Assembly: GCA_002356455.1 (NCBI GenBank)
Contig: AP017968.1
Span: forward strand, 2,976,001 to 3,040,000
DNA length: 64,000 nucleotides
Source of the DNA: Fusobacterium varium
GTDB taxonomy: Bacteria > Fusobacteriota > Fusobacteriia > Fusobacteriales > Fusobacteriaceae
Direction: 5' to 3'
Shown piece after piece: positions 26,071-35,810 of the stretch (positions are counted from its first letter, which is position 1; each line of letters starts with the position of its first letter). The position numbers were made by a program, and so were the translations under genes. The notes under the pieces were generated by a model. The model did no database searches. It was not told the DNA's origin and worked only from the letters and a program-made list of their open reading frames with translations.

Positions 26071-27219
26071 TTGAAAAGAAATAATAAAATTGCAATTTTA
26101 AATCTTTTAATTACAAAGAAAAAAATAACAAGAAATGAGTTAGCTGAAATCTTAGGAATATCAAGAATGGCTGTGAGTAAGCTTGTAAAATCTCTCATAG
26201 AAAGAAAATATATTATTGAAACTGATACTGTTGATACTCCTAAAACAGGCAAAAAACCAAAATATCTCTACATAAATTTAGACAAATTTCAAAATATAAT
26301 GGCCATTTATTTTGGATTAAGTAGTGTAACTATATCTATTGCAGATATTTATGGAAAAATTTTAACAACAGAATCAATTTCTATTGGCTCTAAAACAGAT
26401 GTATTAAATACTACACTAAAAAAAGTAAGTGAAATATTAAAAAAATATAAAATTATGCTCATAAGTATAGGAATGAATGGAATAGTTGATTCTTTTAGAG
26501 GAATAGCAGAAATCTCTACATATTACCATTGGAAAAATTTGAATTTAAAAGAGATATTTGAAAAAAATTTCAATATAACAACTATAATTGAAAATGGAGT
26601 AAATCTTATTGCTTTATCTCAATCTAAAATTTATGAAAACCAAAAAGATTTTGTAATACTTAATATTGAAAATGGCGTTGGTTCCACTATATCAAAGTAT
26701 GATCCAGTTTCTAATAAAAGAAGCTTTGAACTTAAAGAAATAGGTCATATTCCTTTTGATTATTCTGAATCTTCTCTTTTATGTGTTTGTGGAAATAAAG
26801 GATGTCTTGAAACTGTCATGGCTAACTGGAGAATAGAGGAAAAAGTCTACACTAAAACTGGTGAACATTTTTCTTATGACAAAATAATTGAAGAAGCTAA
26901 CAAGAATAAATCTTTTTTTAGAGATGAGATATTAACTTTATTAAGACCTCTTTCTTATATAATTTTATGGATAAACAATCTTATAACGCCTGAAAAAATT
27001 ATTATCACAGGTAAAATTACATTTATTGATGATTTCTTTTGGAAAGAACTAAAAAGAATATTAAAAAATAATTCTCTGGATAAAACAAAAGAAATAATTA
27101 TAGAGAGATCTGATTATAATGATAACCTGATAATAAAAGGAGCACTCCAATATGGAATTGAAAATATAACAAATTCACTATTCTTTGAAAGTATGTTTAA
27201 AGGAGAAAGTAATGAATAA
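26071..27219 (+). CDS. ROK-family transcriptional regulator
   Basis: A 382-residue NagC/XylR-type regulator. A winged helix (about 1-65; ITRNELAEILGISRMAVSKLV) precedes a ROK sugar-kinase-like domain with the zinc motif CVCGNKGCLE (about 232-241). The start is TTG, 6 nt behind GGAGG. It is first in an operon with a sulfatase and an SSS symporter and probably responds to a sugar released or imported by them. Its stop overlaps the sulfatase start by 8 nt. Confidence 0.9.
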   Translation: MKRNNKIAILNLLITKKKITRNELAEILGISRMAVSKLVKSLIERKYIIETDTVDTPKTGKKPKYLYINLDKFQNIMAIYFGLSSVTISIADIYGKILTTESISIGSKTDVLNTTLKKVSEILKKYKIMLISIGMNGIVDSFRGIAEISTYYHWKNLNLKEIFEKNFNITTIIENGVNLIALSQSKIYENQKDFVILNIENGVGSTISKYDPVSNKRSFELKEIGHIPFDYSESSLLCVCGNKGCLETVMANWRIEEKVYTKTGEHFSYDKIIEEANKNKSFFRDEILTLLRPLSYIILWINNLITPEKIIITGKITFIDDFFWKELKRILKNNSLDKTKEIIIERSDYNDNLIIKGALQYGIENITNSLFFESMFKGESNE

Positions 27220-28630
27220 TAAACCTAATATTATTTTAATAACTGCTGACCAGCTTAGAGCTGATACATTAGGTTATATGAATAAAAAAATAAAAACACC
27301 TGTATTAGATTCTCTAGCTGATGAAGGATATATTTTTACAAATTCATTTTGTACAAGTCCAGTGTGTACTCCTTCAAGAGCTGCTATATTCACAGGAAGA
27401 TACCCAATGAATACAGGAGCATGGAATATTGGTACATGTCTTGATGAAAATGAAACTACTTTAGCAGATATTTTAAAAGTCTATAATTATTATAATGTAG
27501 CTGTTGGAAAAATGCATTTAAGACCACAACTTAGAGATTTTAATAATAATTTTGAAGATGTGGATTTCAGAGATAGAAACAGAATAAAAGATAATACTTA
27601 TTATGGATTTGACAAAACTTTTATAACTGAAGATGATAAACAAGGAAAATATCTAGACTATATAAAAGCAAAAGGCTATGCTCTTGCTGTTGGTAAAGGC
27701 GAAGATGGCATAAATCCCCTTCCAGAAGAAATGAATCAAACTTATTGGATAGGTATGAAAAGTTGTGAGGAAATAATAAATCATGATTTCAAATCTCCTC
27801 TTTTTATGTGGACAAGCTTTGTTGATCCTCATCATCCCTTTGATCCCATAGAAAAATTTGCTTCATTATATGAAAATACAATTATTGATAAACCTATTTC
27901 AAAAAATTTCCTATGTAATGGAAGACCTGAACATTTGCAAAAACAAGGAAAAAATGGATATTGGCCTGGGGGTGGAGAACAACATAACTTCTCTGATGAA
28001 AAAATAGAAGAATTTACAAAATATTATTATGCTATGATTTCTTTTATAGACCAAGAAATAGGAAAAATTCTAAAGTCCTTAGAAGAAAAAAAACAGTTAG
28101 ATAATACAATAATAATTTTTACAAGTGATCATGGAGAATATATGGGGGATTATGGACTTTTACAAAAGGGCCCATTTATGTATGATAATCTAATCAAAGT
28201 TCCATTATTAATCTGGGGTAAGGGAGTTTCAAAGGGAATCTCAGATGCTGTTGTTGAAAATATCGATATTGTTCCTACCATCCTTGAATTAATAGGAAGT
28301 AATATTCCTTATGGAATTCAGGGAGAAAGTTTAAATACTTTGATTAAAAATATTTCTTCAGCTAGAAAAAAATCTTCAGCAGTTATTACATATGATGCTA
28401 GAGATAGAGGAATTATGATAAAGACATATAGGGATAAAAGATACAAATTAAATTTATTTCTCAATGAAAGTTATGGAGAACTTTATGATTTAAAAAATGA
28501 TCCTTTAGAGAAAGAAAATTTATTTTTTAATGAAAATTTTAAAGAATTAAAAAGTGATCTTCTATTAAAATTCTGTTATAGAATGATGGAATGTAGTGAT
28601 CCTTTATCTGAGAGAACTGCCAACTGGTAA
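27212..28630 (+). CDS. Type I sulfatase (YidJ-like)
   Basis: A 472-residue alkaline-phosphatase-fold sulfatase. The maturation site is C52 in CTPSR, the cysteine-type signature converted to formylglycine by an anaerobic sulfatase maturase, which is not in this window. Metal ligands are visible as ITADQ (D13), WTSFVDPHHPFDP and SDHGEYMGDYG. There is no signal peptide, so it acts in the cytosol on an imported sulfated compound. The ATG at 27212 is preceded by AGGAG. Together with the next gene it mirrors the E. coli yidJ-yidK pair. Confidence 0.92.
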   Translation: MNNKPNIILITADQLRADTLGYMNKKIKTPVLDSLADEGYIFTNSFCTSPVCTPSRAAIFTGRYPMNTGAWNIGTCLDENETTLADILKVYNYYNVAVGKMHLRPQLRDFNNNFEDVDFRDRNRIKDNTYYGFDKTFITEDDKQGKYLDYIKAKGYALAVGKGEDGINPLPEEMNQTYWIGMKSCEEIINHDFKSPLFMWTSFVDPHHPFDPIEKFASLYENTIIDKPISKNFLCNGRPEHLQKQGKNGYWPGGGEQHNFSDEKIEEFTKYYYAMISFIDQEIGKILKSLEEKKQLDNTIIIFTSDHGEYMGDYGLLQKGPFMYDNLIKVPLLIWGKGVSKGISDAVVENIDIVPTILELIGSNIPYGIQGESLNTLIKNISSARKKSSAVITYDARDRGIMIKTYRDKRYKLNLFLNESYGELYDLKNDPLEKENLFFNENFKELKSDLLLKFCYRMMECSDPLSERTANW

Positions 28631-28658
28631 TTCTCAACATATTATTTAAGGAGGGAAT

Positions 28659-30353
28659 ATGGTTTTTACAATAATAACATTTATATTATTCACTGCTCTT
28701 GTAGCTATAATTTCATGGTATTTAACAAAAGATGATAATCTTAATACTGAAAGTGGTTATTTTCTTGGAGGAAGAAGTTTAAGTGCAACAGTTATTGCTG
28801 GTTCTATGATGTTGACAAATCTTTCTACAGAGCAGATGGTTGGATTAAATGCTCAAGGATTTAAAAGTGGATTTTCAGTTATTGCTTGGGAATCTGGTGC
28901 ATCAATTGGTATTGTTATTCTTGCCCTTTATTTTCTTCCAAAATATCTTCAAGGATCAATTACTACTGTTCCTGAATTTTTAGAAGAAAGATATGATAAA
29001 ACAGTAAGAAATATTGTCAGTATATTTTTTCTGCTCACATTAGGAGTAGCATTTCTTCCTACTGTACTTTATTCTGGTTCTATTGCAATGATGAGATTAT
29101 TTAATATCCCTGAACTGCTTAATATTTCTCCTGAAAGTGCTATTATTCTTTCAGTATGGATGATAGGAATTATTGGAAGTATTTATGCTATATTTGGTGG
29201 ATTAAAAGCTGTAGCTGTTTCAGATACTGTCAATGGTGTAGGATTAATAATAGGAGGATTAGCTATACCTGTTCTTGGATTTATATATTTAGGTGAAGGA
29301 AGTATGATAAAAGGTATTGAATATCTATTTCAACATAATCCAGAAAAACTTAATGCTATTGGTTCAAAAGATTCTCAAGCTCCATTTGGTGCAGCAATTA
29401 CTGGAATGAGAATCATGGCTGTCTATTATTGGTGTACAAATCAAGCTATAATTCAAAGAGCTTTAGGAGCAAAATCCCTGAAAGAAGGGCAGAAAGGTGT
29501 TCTTTTAACAGCTTTTCTGAAAATAATAGTCGCACCTTTAATACTTGTTGTTCCTGGAATCATTGCCTACAATATTTATGGCAATCAAATTAGTGGAGAT
29601 ATTGTATACCCTGTATTAGTTAATAAACTTCTTCCCAGCAAATTATCTGGTTTCTTTGGAGCAGTCTTATTTGGAGCAGTTTTGAGTTCTTTTAACTCTG
29701 CCTTAAATTCAGCTTCAACTATATTTAGTTTAAATATTTATAAACCATTATTCAATCCAAATATTTCAGAAAAAAATCTTATAAAAGTGAGTAAATACTT
29801 TGGTACTGTTTTAGCTGTTTTTTCAATGATTGTGGCTCCATTTATCTCAAAATCATCAGGAGGGCTGTTTGAATTTATTCAAAAAGTTGCTGGACTTTTC
29901 AGTGTTCCTATTGCAATAATTGTATTAGTTGGTATATTTTCTAAAAAAACCAGTGCTCTAGCTGCTAAAGTTTCTATGGGCTTCTTTGTCATTGTTTATG
30001 GATATACACAATTTATCAGCCCTGTAAAAATACATTTTCTATATGTAATAGCAATTCTATTTGTCATCTGTCTTTTCCTAATGTATATTGTTGATAAAAT
30101 TATTCCACCTAAAAAAGAATATTCCCTTCCTGTCAGATATGAAGTATCTGTTGAACCTTGGGAATACAGATACACTGTATCAACAATGCTTATGTCTCTT
30201 TTAATATGGATATATATTATATTTTCAAAAATAGGATTACTTTCTCAAAGTAGAAATTTAAAAGGACGAATAGGAGTAATAACTGCTATATTTATTATTT
30301 TAACTTATTTTATCTGTATCTTTACTAGAAAAGCAGAAAAAAAGACTAGTTGA
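28659..30353 (+). CDS. SSS-family sodium:solute symporter (YidK-like)
   Basis: A 564-residue sodium/glucose-type symporter with about 14 hydrophobic segments. GYFLGGRSLSATVIAGSMM, MLTNLSTEQMVGLN, IIQRALGAKSLKEGQKG and GAVLFGAVLSSFNSALNSA are strongly reminiscent of E. coli YidK. It likely imports the sulfated sugar that the neighbouring sulfatase hydrolyses. It is the last gene of the ROK operon, with a strong AGGAGGG ribosome binding site. Confidence 0.9.
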   Translation: MVFTIITFILFTALVAIISWYLTKDDNLNTESGYFLGGRSLSATVIAGSMMLTNLSTEQMVGLNAQGFKSGFSVIAWESGASIGIVILALYFLPKYLQGSITTVPEFLEERYDKTVRNIVSIFFLLTLGVAFLPTVLYSGSIAMMRLFNIPELLNISPESAIILSVWMIGIIGSIYAIFGGLKAVAVSDTVNGVGLIIGGLAIPVLGFIYLGEGSMIKGIEYLFQHNPEKLNAIGSKDSQAPFGAAITGMRIMAVYYWCTNQAIIQRALGAKSLKEGQKGVLLTAFLKIIVAPLILVVPGIIAYNIYGNQISGDIVYPVLVNKLLPSKLSGFFGAVLFGAVLSSFNSALNSASTIFSLNIYKPLFNPNISEKNLIKVSKYFGTVLAVFSMIVAPFISKSSGGLFEFIQKVAGLFSVPIAIIVLVGIFSKKTSALAAKVSMGFFVIVYGYTQFISPVKIHFLYVIAILFVICLFLMYIVDKIIPPKKEYSLPVRYEVSVEPWEYRYTVSTMLMSLLIWIYIIFSKIGLLSQSRNLKGRIGVITAIFIILTYFICIFTRKAEKKTS

Positions 30354-30370
30354 ATTTTAAATTAATAAAA

Positions 30371-30430
30371 AAGCTAACTTAGAAATTAAAGCAAAATTTT
30401 TAAAATTTACTTTTTTCTCTTAGTTAGCTT
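30371..30430. terminator. Bidirectional terminator between the symporter and U32 peptidase genes
   Basis: AAGCTAACTTAGA (30371-30383) pairs with TCTTAGTTAGCTT (30418-30430) with one mismatch. On the minus strand it is followed by TTTTTTATT; on plus the tail is weaker. Confidence 0.7.
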
Positions 30431-30445
30431 ATTAATTTTATATAA

Positions 30446-31666
30446 TTAAATTCTTTTTCTAAGCATATCTAGTTCATTTAACTCTGTATCTATAGTTATT
30501 TTTACAAAAGAATTAGGATTTGCTGCCTCTACTTCTTCTCCTTCTTTTCCTCTTGTAATAAGAGTCATTTTAGGAAGAATTATTTCTCTTACATTTATTC
30601 CTGGACTTACTACTTCTAATTTTTCTCCAACTTCAAGTCTATTTCTTATAGCAAGAATATACTCATTCTTTGAAAGCTTTTTTTCCACTTTTGCTACTAA
30701 TTGATGTGATTGACTGTAAGAATTTCTGTCATTATAATTTTGTCCATCTACACCAGGTCTTCCCATATAAAATCCATCTGTATATGATCTATGTGAAACA
30801 GATTCAAGTTCTTCCAACCATTTAGGATTAAATTTATAGTTCCCTGAATAGTAGCTGTCTATAGCATCTCTATATACTTTTACACAGTTAGCTACATAAT
30901 ATATTCCTTTCATTCTTCCTTCGATTTTAAGTGAATCTACTCCTATATCAAGAATTTTATCTATAAATTCTATTGTACATAAATCTTTTGAGTTGAATAT
31001 ATATGTTCCATGATCATCCTCAAATACGGGCATATACTCTCCAGGTCTTGTTTCCTCAACAAGAGAGTATTTCCATCTGCAAGATTGAGCACAATCACCT
31101 CTGTTAGCATCTCTTCCAGTCATATAATTACTTAATAAACATCTTCCAGAAATAGACATACACATAGCTCCATGTATAAATACTTCAAGTTCTATATCTG
31201 GTACCTTAGCTCTTATCTCTGCTATATTATCCAAAGATATTTCTCTTGCTAATACTACTCTCTTTGCTCCTAAATCTCTCCACATCTGTACAGAACGCCA
31301 GTTTGTATTACTTGCTTGAGTACTTACACTAATACGCAGAGCTGTATTTTCTTTTACTATTTGAAACACACCTAAATCAGCAACTATTACTCCATCTATT
31401 CCAATTTTTTCTAAAAATTTTACATAATCAGGTAAAAGATCTAATTCATCATTATGTGGTATTATATTTAAAGTAACATATACTTTTTTTCCTAAATTAT
31501 GTGCATAAGTTACAGCTTCTTCTAATTCTTCATCAGAAAAATTGCTGCTCCCAGCCCTTAGGTTAAACATTTTTCCTCCTAAGAACACTGCATCAGCTCC
31601 ATAATGGATAGCCATTTTGAACTTCTCAATATTTCCAACTGGAGCTAATAATTCTACTTTTTTCAC
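30446..31666 (-). CDS. U32-family peptidase-like protein (RlhA/TrhP type)
   Basis: A 406-residue TIM-barrel protein starting LLAPVGNIEKFKMAIHYGADAVFLGG. The U32 signature SLKIEGRMKGIYYVANCV is present, and four cysteines (about C169, C176, C192 and C196) match the Fe-S ligands of RNA hydroxylation enzymes. E. coli relatives RlhA and TrhP hydroxylate 23S rRNA or tRNA using prephenate-derived chemistry, so the 'peptidase' label may mislead. It starts with GTG, 19 nt after dnaB, as the last gene of a long operon. Confidence 0.9.
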   Translation of the reverse strand: MKKVELLAPVGNIEKFKMAIHYGADAVFLGGKMFNLRAGSSNFSDEELEEAVTYAHNLGKKVYVTLNIIPHNDELDLLPDYVKFLEKIGIDGVIVADLGVFQIVKENTALRISVSTQASNTNWRSVQMWRDLGAKRVVLAREISLDNIAEIRAKVPDIELEVFIHGAMCMSISGRCLLSNYMTGRDANRGDCAQSCRWKYSLVEETRPGEYMPVFEDDHGTYIFNSKDLCTIEFIDKILDIGVDSLKIEGRMKGIYYVANCVKVYRDAIDSYYSGNYKFNPKWLEELESVSHRSYTDGFYMGRPGVDGQNYNDRNSYSQSHQLVAKVEKKLSKNEYILAIRNRLEVGEKLEVVSPGINVREIILPKMTLITRGKEGEEVEAANPNSFVKITIDTELNELDMLRKRI

Positions 31667-31685
31667 TTTATCATTCCTCTCTCAA

Positions 31686-33026
31686 TTATTCTATTTTATT
31701 TGTATAATCTGCAAACTTAGTAAGTTCATGAAAAAATCTCAATTTAACTGTACCTGTTGGACCATTTCTATGCTTACCAATAATTACTTCTGTTATTCCT
31801 TTATCATCTGTTTCTTCATTATAATAATCATCTCTATATAAAAACATTACCATGTCAGCATCTTGTTCTATAGCTCCAGATTCTCTTAAATCTGAAAGCA
31901 TAGGTCTTCTGTCAGCTCTTTGTTCTGTAGCCCGTGATAACTGCGAAAGAGCTATGATAGGTACATCAAGCTCTCTGGCAATTCCTTTAAGTGATCTTGA
32001 AATATCTGATATTTCTTGCTGTCTATTTTCAGTTTTTCCACTGCTTCCTTTTATCAGTTGCAAATAGTCAATAAGTATCATATCAAGTTTTCCTGCTGCT
32101 TTTAATCTTCTGGCAATGGCTCTTATTTCAAGCACTCCCAAATTAGGAACATCTGCTATATTTATTTCTGTATTAGACAGTTTTCCACTGGCTATTCCCA
32201 GTCTTCCCCAATCTTCTGGAGCTAAAAATCCTGTCTTTATTTTCTGAAGTCCTATTCCTGCCTCTACAGCAAGAAGTCTTTGAAGCAATTGAGAACTTGA
32301 CATCTCCATACTGAATAAAAGTACTGCTTTATCGCTTTTTAATGCAGCATTAAGTGCAAGATTCAATGCGAAGGCAGTTTTTCCCATTGCTGGTCTGGCT
32401 GCAAGTATTATAAGGTCAGATGGTTGAAATCCACTTGTCATTTGATCAAAATCTGTAAAACCTGATGAAATACCTATTGTAGTTCCTTTATTTGCGTATA
32501 CTTTTTCAAGCCTAAGAAATTCATCTGTCATTGCATCTCTGATTTTTACCAAATCTTTTGATTCACTATTTTCTGATATTTTAAAAATCATTCCTTCTGC
32601 TCTATCTAAAATACTTTCAGCTTCCTCATATCCACTATATGTCATTTCTACTATTTTAGTTCCAACATCTCCCAGTCTTCTTAAAATAGCTTTCTCTTTA
32701 ACTATTTTTGCATAAGCAGTAATATTGGCAGCAGTAGGAACCTCTTCTACTATATCATAGAATATTTGTTCCCCTCCTACCTCTTCAAATTTTTCATTTT
32801 TTCTCAGTCTATTCATTACTACTAGAGGATCAAGAGCCTCTCCTTTATTGTATATTTCCCTCATAGTTTCATAAATTATCTTATGAGCATTTTTATAAAA
32901 GTCATCAGGAGAAAGTATCTCTATTATATCACCAAATACATCCTGTTTAAGGAATATACCTCCTAAAACAGATCTTTCCGCCTCTAGGTCACTTGGAATT
33001 TTTCTCAAATTTTCAACTTCTGGCAT
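31686..33026 (-). CDS. dnaB: Replicative DNA helicase
   Basis: The 5'-3' ring helicase of the replication fork. The 446-residue protein has the N-terminal helical domain (about 10-110), Walker A ARPAMGKTAF (210-219), Walker B MILIDYLQL and the arginine-finger region GKHRNGPTG near the C-terminus. No intein is seen. It lies just after rplI, an order shared with many Firmicutes (yybS-rplI-dnaB). AAGGAG precedes the ATG. Confidence 0.98.
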   Translation of the reverse strand: MPEVENLRKIPSDLEAERSVLGGIFLKQDVFGDIIEILSPDDFYKNAHKIIYETMREIYNKGEALDPLVVMNRLRKNEKFEEVGGEQIFYDIVEEVPTAANITAYAKIVKEKAILRRLGDVGTKIVEMTYSGYEEAESILDRAEGMIFKISENSESKDLVKIRDAMTDEFLRLEKVYANKGTTIGISSGFTDFDQMTSGFQPSDLIILAARPAMGKTAFALNLALNAALKSDKAVLLFSMEMSSSQLLQRLLAVEAGIGLQKIKTGFLAPEDWGRLGIASGKLSNTEINIADVPNLGVLEIRAIARRLKAAGKLDMILIDYLQLIKGSSGKTENRQQEISDISRSLKGIARELDVPIIALSQLSRATEQRADRRPMLSDLRESGAIEQDADMVMFLYRDDYYNEETDDKGITEVIIGKHRNGPTGTVKLRFFHELTKFADYTNKIE

Positions 33027-33052
33027 TTTTTCTCCTTATTTCAACAAAAAAA

Positions 33053-33502
33053 TTATTGAGCTTTTGCTACAATTTTAACTTCAGCTTTTACATCAGTATG
33101 AAGCTTTATAATTGCAGTATGTTCTCCTAAACTTTTTATATTACATTCTATTTTTTTTCTATCAATAGCTACACCAAAAGTTTGTTCTATTGCTGCAGAA
33201 ACCTCTTTATTAGTAATAGCTCCAAATAATTTTCCATTTTCTCCAATTTTTACTCCAATTTCTATTTTTTTAGATTCAAGTTGTTTTTTTAGCTCTATTG
33301 ATTTTTCTTTATCTTCTTGAAGTTTTTTTTCTTCTCTTTTCTTTCTATTTTCTATTTTTTTTAATTCCTCTTCGGTTGCTATCATACCTTTTTTATTTTT
33401 TATTAGGAAGTTATGAGCATAACCATCTGAAACAGTTATTAAATCTCCTTTTCTTCCTTGTCCTGCTACATCTTGTGTTAAGATAACCTGTATTTTTGCC
33501 AT
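33053..33502 (-). CDS. rplI: 50S ribosomal protein L9
   Basis: Binds 23S rRNA at the base of the L1 stalk. The 149-residue protein begins MAKIQVILTQDVAGQGRKGD, which fits the L9 N-terminal domain, followed by a long charged helix and the C-terminal domain. The start is the ATG at 33502, with GGAGG 8 nt upstream; an earlier in-frame start at 33532 would add ten residues unlike other L9 proteins. Confidence 0.97.
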   Translation of the reverse strand: MAKIQVILTQDVAGQGRKGDLITVSDGYAHNFLIKNKKGMIATEEELKKIENRKKREEKKLQEDKEKSIELKKQLESKKIEIGVKIGENGKLFGAITNKEVSAAIEQTFGVAIDRKKIECNIKSLGEHTAIIKLHTDVKAEVKIVAKAQ

Positions 33503-33518
33503 CTGCTTTTCCTCCAAA

Positions 33519-34325
33519 TTATTTTTTTTCATTAAATATTGCTTTATCTAACTTAAATCCTGAAAGTACTCCAATCACAAAAGCTAAGAAAGGGAACATT
33601 ACAGAAGTAAAAATTGCTATAAAGCTATTTAGAATTCTTATCTTTAATATTTTATTTAACATTGTATAAATACTTTTTAATCCAAAAAATATAAATATTA
33701 CCTTTCCTATTTCCATTAAATTATATATATAGAAATTTTCTATTTTAAATATTTTCCATATAAAAAATGTTATTATATAAATTAATATCCATCCATATGA
33801 TACTTCCCAATTTCCATAATCTTTCTTGTCCAAAGAAAAATATGTCATAAACGAGCACAGCATTGAATAAGTAAACATAAGCCATAAAGAATTGGCTTTT
33901 AATTCTTTAAAAATCAATTGAACATCTTCCATACTGAAATTTGTTCTCTGTTGATACATTTCCATTAGTGTTCCTATATTAGCATTTACATCCTTTTTGA
34001 CAAGAAAAAATATTCCTGCCATAAATATAGTTACAACTATTGCTGTAATGGTTACTCTATCAAATTTCTTTACAGAATAATTAATTTTTTCAAAATAGTA
34101 ATAAAAAAGTTCTATTACTATAAAAAATCCTATATATATACTTAAAAGCATGGGGTTCATCAATATTATAAGCATAATGGCAATAATATTGATCAATACT
34201 TTTTGTCTAAAATCTAATTCTTTCATTTTTTTTATTTTATAAACTGGCAATAAAAAACTAAATATTGGCATCATAAGAGAAATCATAAATAATGCTGCTA
34301 CTGCCATTCCGTGAACTACAAACAT
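33519..34325 (-). CDS. YybS-like membrane protein (DUF2232)
   Basis: A 268-residue integral membrane protein with about seven hydrophobic segments and a central amphipathic loop (about 115-140). Its place directly before rplI and dnaB is that of Bacillus YybS, which is the main reason for the call. The function of the family is unknown. No signal peptide is cleaved. It ends 16 nt before the rplI start. Confidence 0.72.
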   Translation of the reverse strand: MFVVHGMAVAALFMISLMMPIFSFLLPVYKIKKMKELDFRQKVLINIIAIMLIILMNPMLLSIYIGFFIVIELFYYYFEKINYSVKKFDRVTITAIVVTIFMAGIFFLVKKDVNANIGTLMEMYQQRTNFSMEDVQLIFKELKANSLWLMFTYSMLCSFMTYFSLDKKDYGNWEVSYGWILIYIITFFIWKIFKIENFYIYNLMEIGKVIFIFFGLKSIYTMLNKILKIRILNSFIAIFTSVMFPFLAFVIGVLSGFKLDKAIFNEKK

Positions 34326-34349
34326 TTTTCCCCCTGTTTTTATTAGTAT

Positions 34350-35804
34350 TTACTTCATAATCTCTCCACCAAAAAAATCTACAATTTTTCTAGTAAAGTC
34401 ATTTTCACCCTTGCTGATTTCTCTCTTTTTACCAACAAGTATATATTTTACTTTTATTTTGGGATTGATTACTTTTTTTACTACTCCTAAAAATACATCA
34501 TCATAAGCACTTGTTTCCATTTGCTCTTTAGCAAAAGAATTTTCGCTTTCAAATCCAATAAATAATGTATCTCCTTCTATCTTATATGGTTTAGCACTTA
34601 TTAAAAATGCTCCTAATGTTATTTTTTCTTTTTTAGCTTCTTCAACTATATCCTTCCATTGACTTATTATATATTCTAAAGTTACTCCTGAAAGATCAGC
34701 AGTTTCCTCTGTATTAGAGGTGTCTTGATATATAGTTACTGGTTTTTCAATTATTTTTTCTACTATTTTTTCTTGAATTACAGCAGTTTTAGTACTTAAA
34801 AGGTTATTAATAACTACATAACCAACCATTCTTTTGTCTTCTTCATATTTAAATTTATTTAAAGAATCATAAACAGCTCCAATTATCTCAAGTCCTTTAT
34901 TAACTTCCAGTTCTGACTTACCCATAAGAGTTTTACAGTACTTTGCAAAATCTTTAAAGAAAAGCTCTATCTCTAAAGATTCACTCCAAAATTCATCAAG
35001 TATTCTTACAAGTTCTTTATATTTTTTTTCTATAACATTATCTAAAAATTCTTTCATTTTTTTTACTGGAGTTACTCCAAGAACTTTTTCACATTTTTCT
35101 AGAGTTATTTCTTCATCTAAGCAAGTTATCATAAGTCTTTCTAATATAGAAGTTGCATCTCTCATACTTCCACCAGAATTTTCATAAATCAGATCTAATA
35201 CATCATCAGGTACAGAAACTCCTTCATTTTCAGATATTTCTCCAAGTTTTTCCTTCATTTCGGCTGGAGAAAGAGTTTTGAAATCATATCTCTGGCATCT
35301 CGAAATAATAGTTGGCAATATTTTATCTGCTTCTGTTGTTGCCAGTATAAAGATTACATGTTCAGGAGGTTCTTCCAATGTTTTTAAAAGAGCATTGAAT
35401 GCTTCTTTGGTAAGCATATGTACTTCATCTATAATATATATTTTTTTTCTTCCTTTTGAAGGTTGATAATTTATTTTTTCCTTTAACTGTCTGATTTCAT
35501 CTATTCCTCTATTAGAGGCAGCATCAATTTCAATCATATCCATAAAACTTCCATCATTTATAGATAAACAGTTTTCACATTTATTGCAAGGTTCATCTGT
35601 AATACCATTTTCTAGGCAGTTAACACCTTTAGCTATAAGTCTGGCTATTGTAGTTTTTCCCACACCTCTTGGACCTGTGAAAAGATATGCATGGGAAGTT
35701 TTGCTATTTCTTAATGAAGCTTTTAAGGTTTTTACTATTTCCTTTTGTCCTGCTATCTCTTCAAAATTTTTAGGTCTATATTTTCTATATAACGTTATAT
35801 GCAT
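34350..35804 (-). CDS. dnaX: DNA polymerase III subunit gamma/tau
   Basis: The clamp-loader ATPase. Visible are Walker A GPRGVGKTT (about 44-52), a four-cysteine zinc site (CLENGITDEPCNKCENC), the DEVHMLTKEAFNALLKTLEEPP helix and the sensor region TTEADKILPTIISRCQR. At 484 residues it is short: the C-terminal tau part is small, so polymerase and helicase contacts may be reduced. It starts 6 nt after the NtrC-like gene in the same operon. Confidence 0.96.
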   Translation of the reverse strand: MHITLYRKYRPKNFEEIAGQKEIVKTLKASLRNSKTSHAYLFTGPRGVGKTTIARLIAKGVNCLENGITDEPCNKCENCLSINDGSFMDMIEIDAASNRGIDEIRQLKEKINYQPSKGRKKIYIIDEVHMLTKEAFNALLKTLEEPPEHVIFILATTEADKILPTIISRCQRYDFKTLSPAEMKEKLGEISENEGVSVPDDVLDLIYENSGGSMRDATSILERLMITCLDEEITLEKCEKVLGVTPVKKMKEFLDNVIEKKYKELVRILDEFWSESLEIELFFKDFAKYCKTLMGKSELEVNKGLEIIGAVYDSLNKFKYEEDKRMVGYVVINNLLSTKTAVIQEKIVEKIIEKPVTIYQDTSNTEETADLSGVTLEYIISQWKDIVEEAKKEKITLGAFLISAKPYKIEGDTLFIGFESENSFAKEQMETSAYDDVFLGVVKKVINPKIKVKYILVGKKREISKGENDFTRKIVDFFGGEIMK

Positions 35805-35810
35805 TTCATC

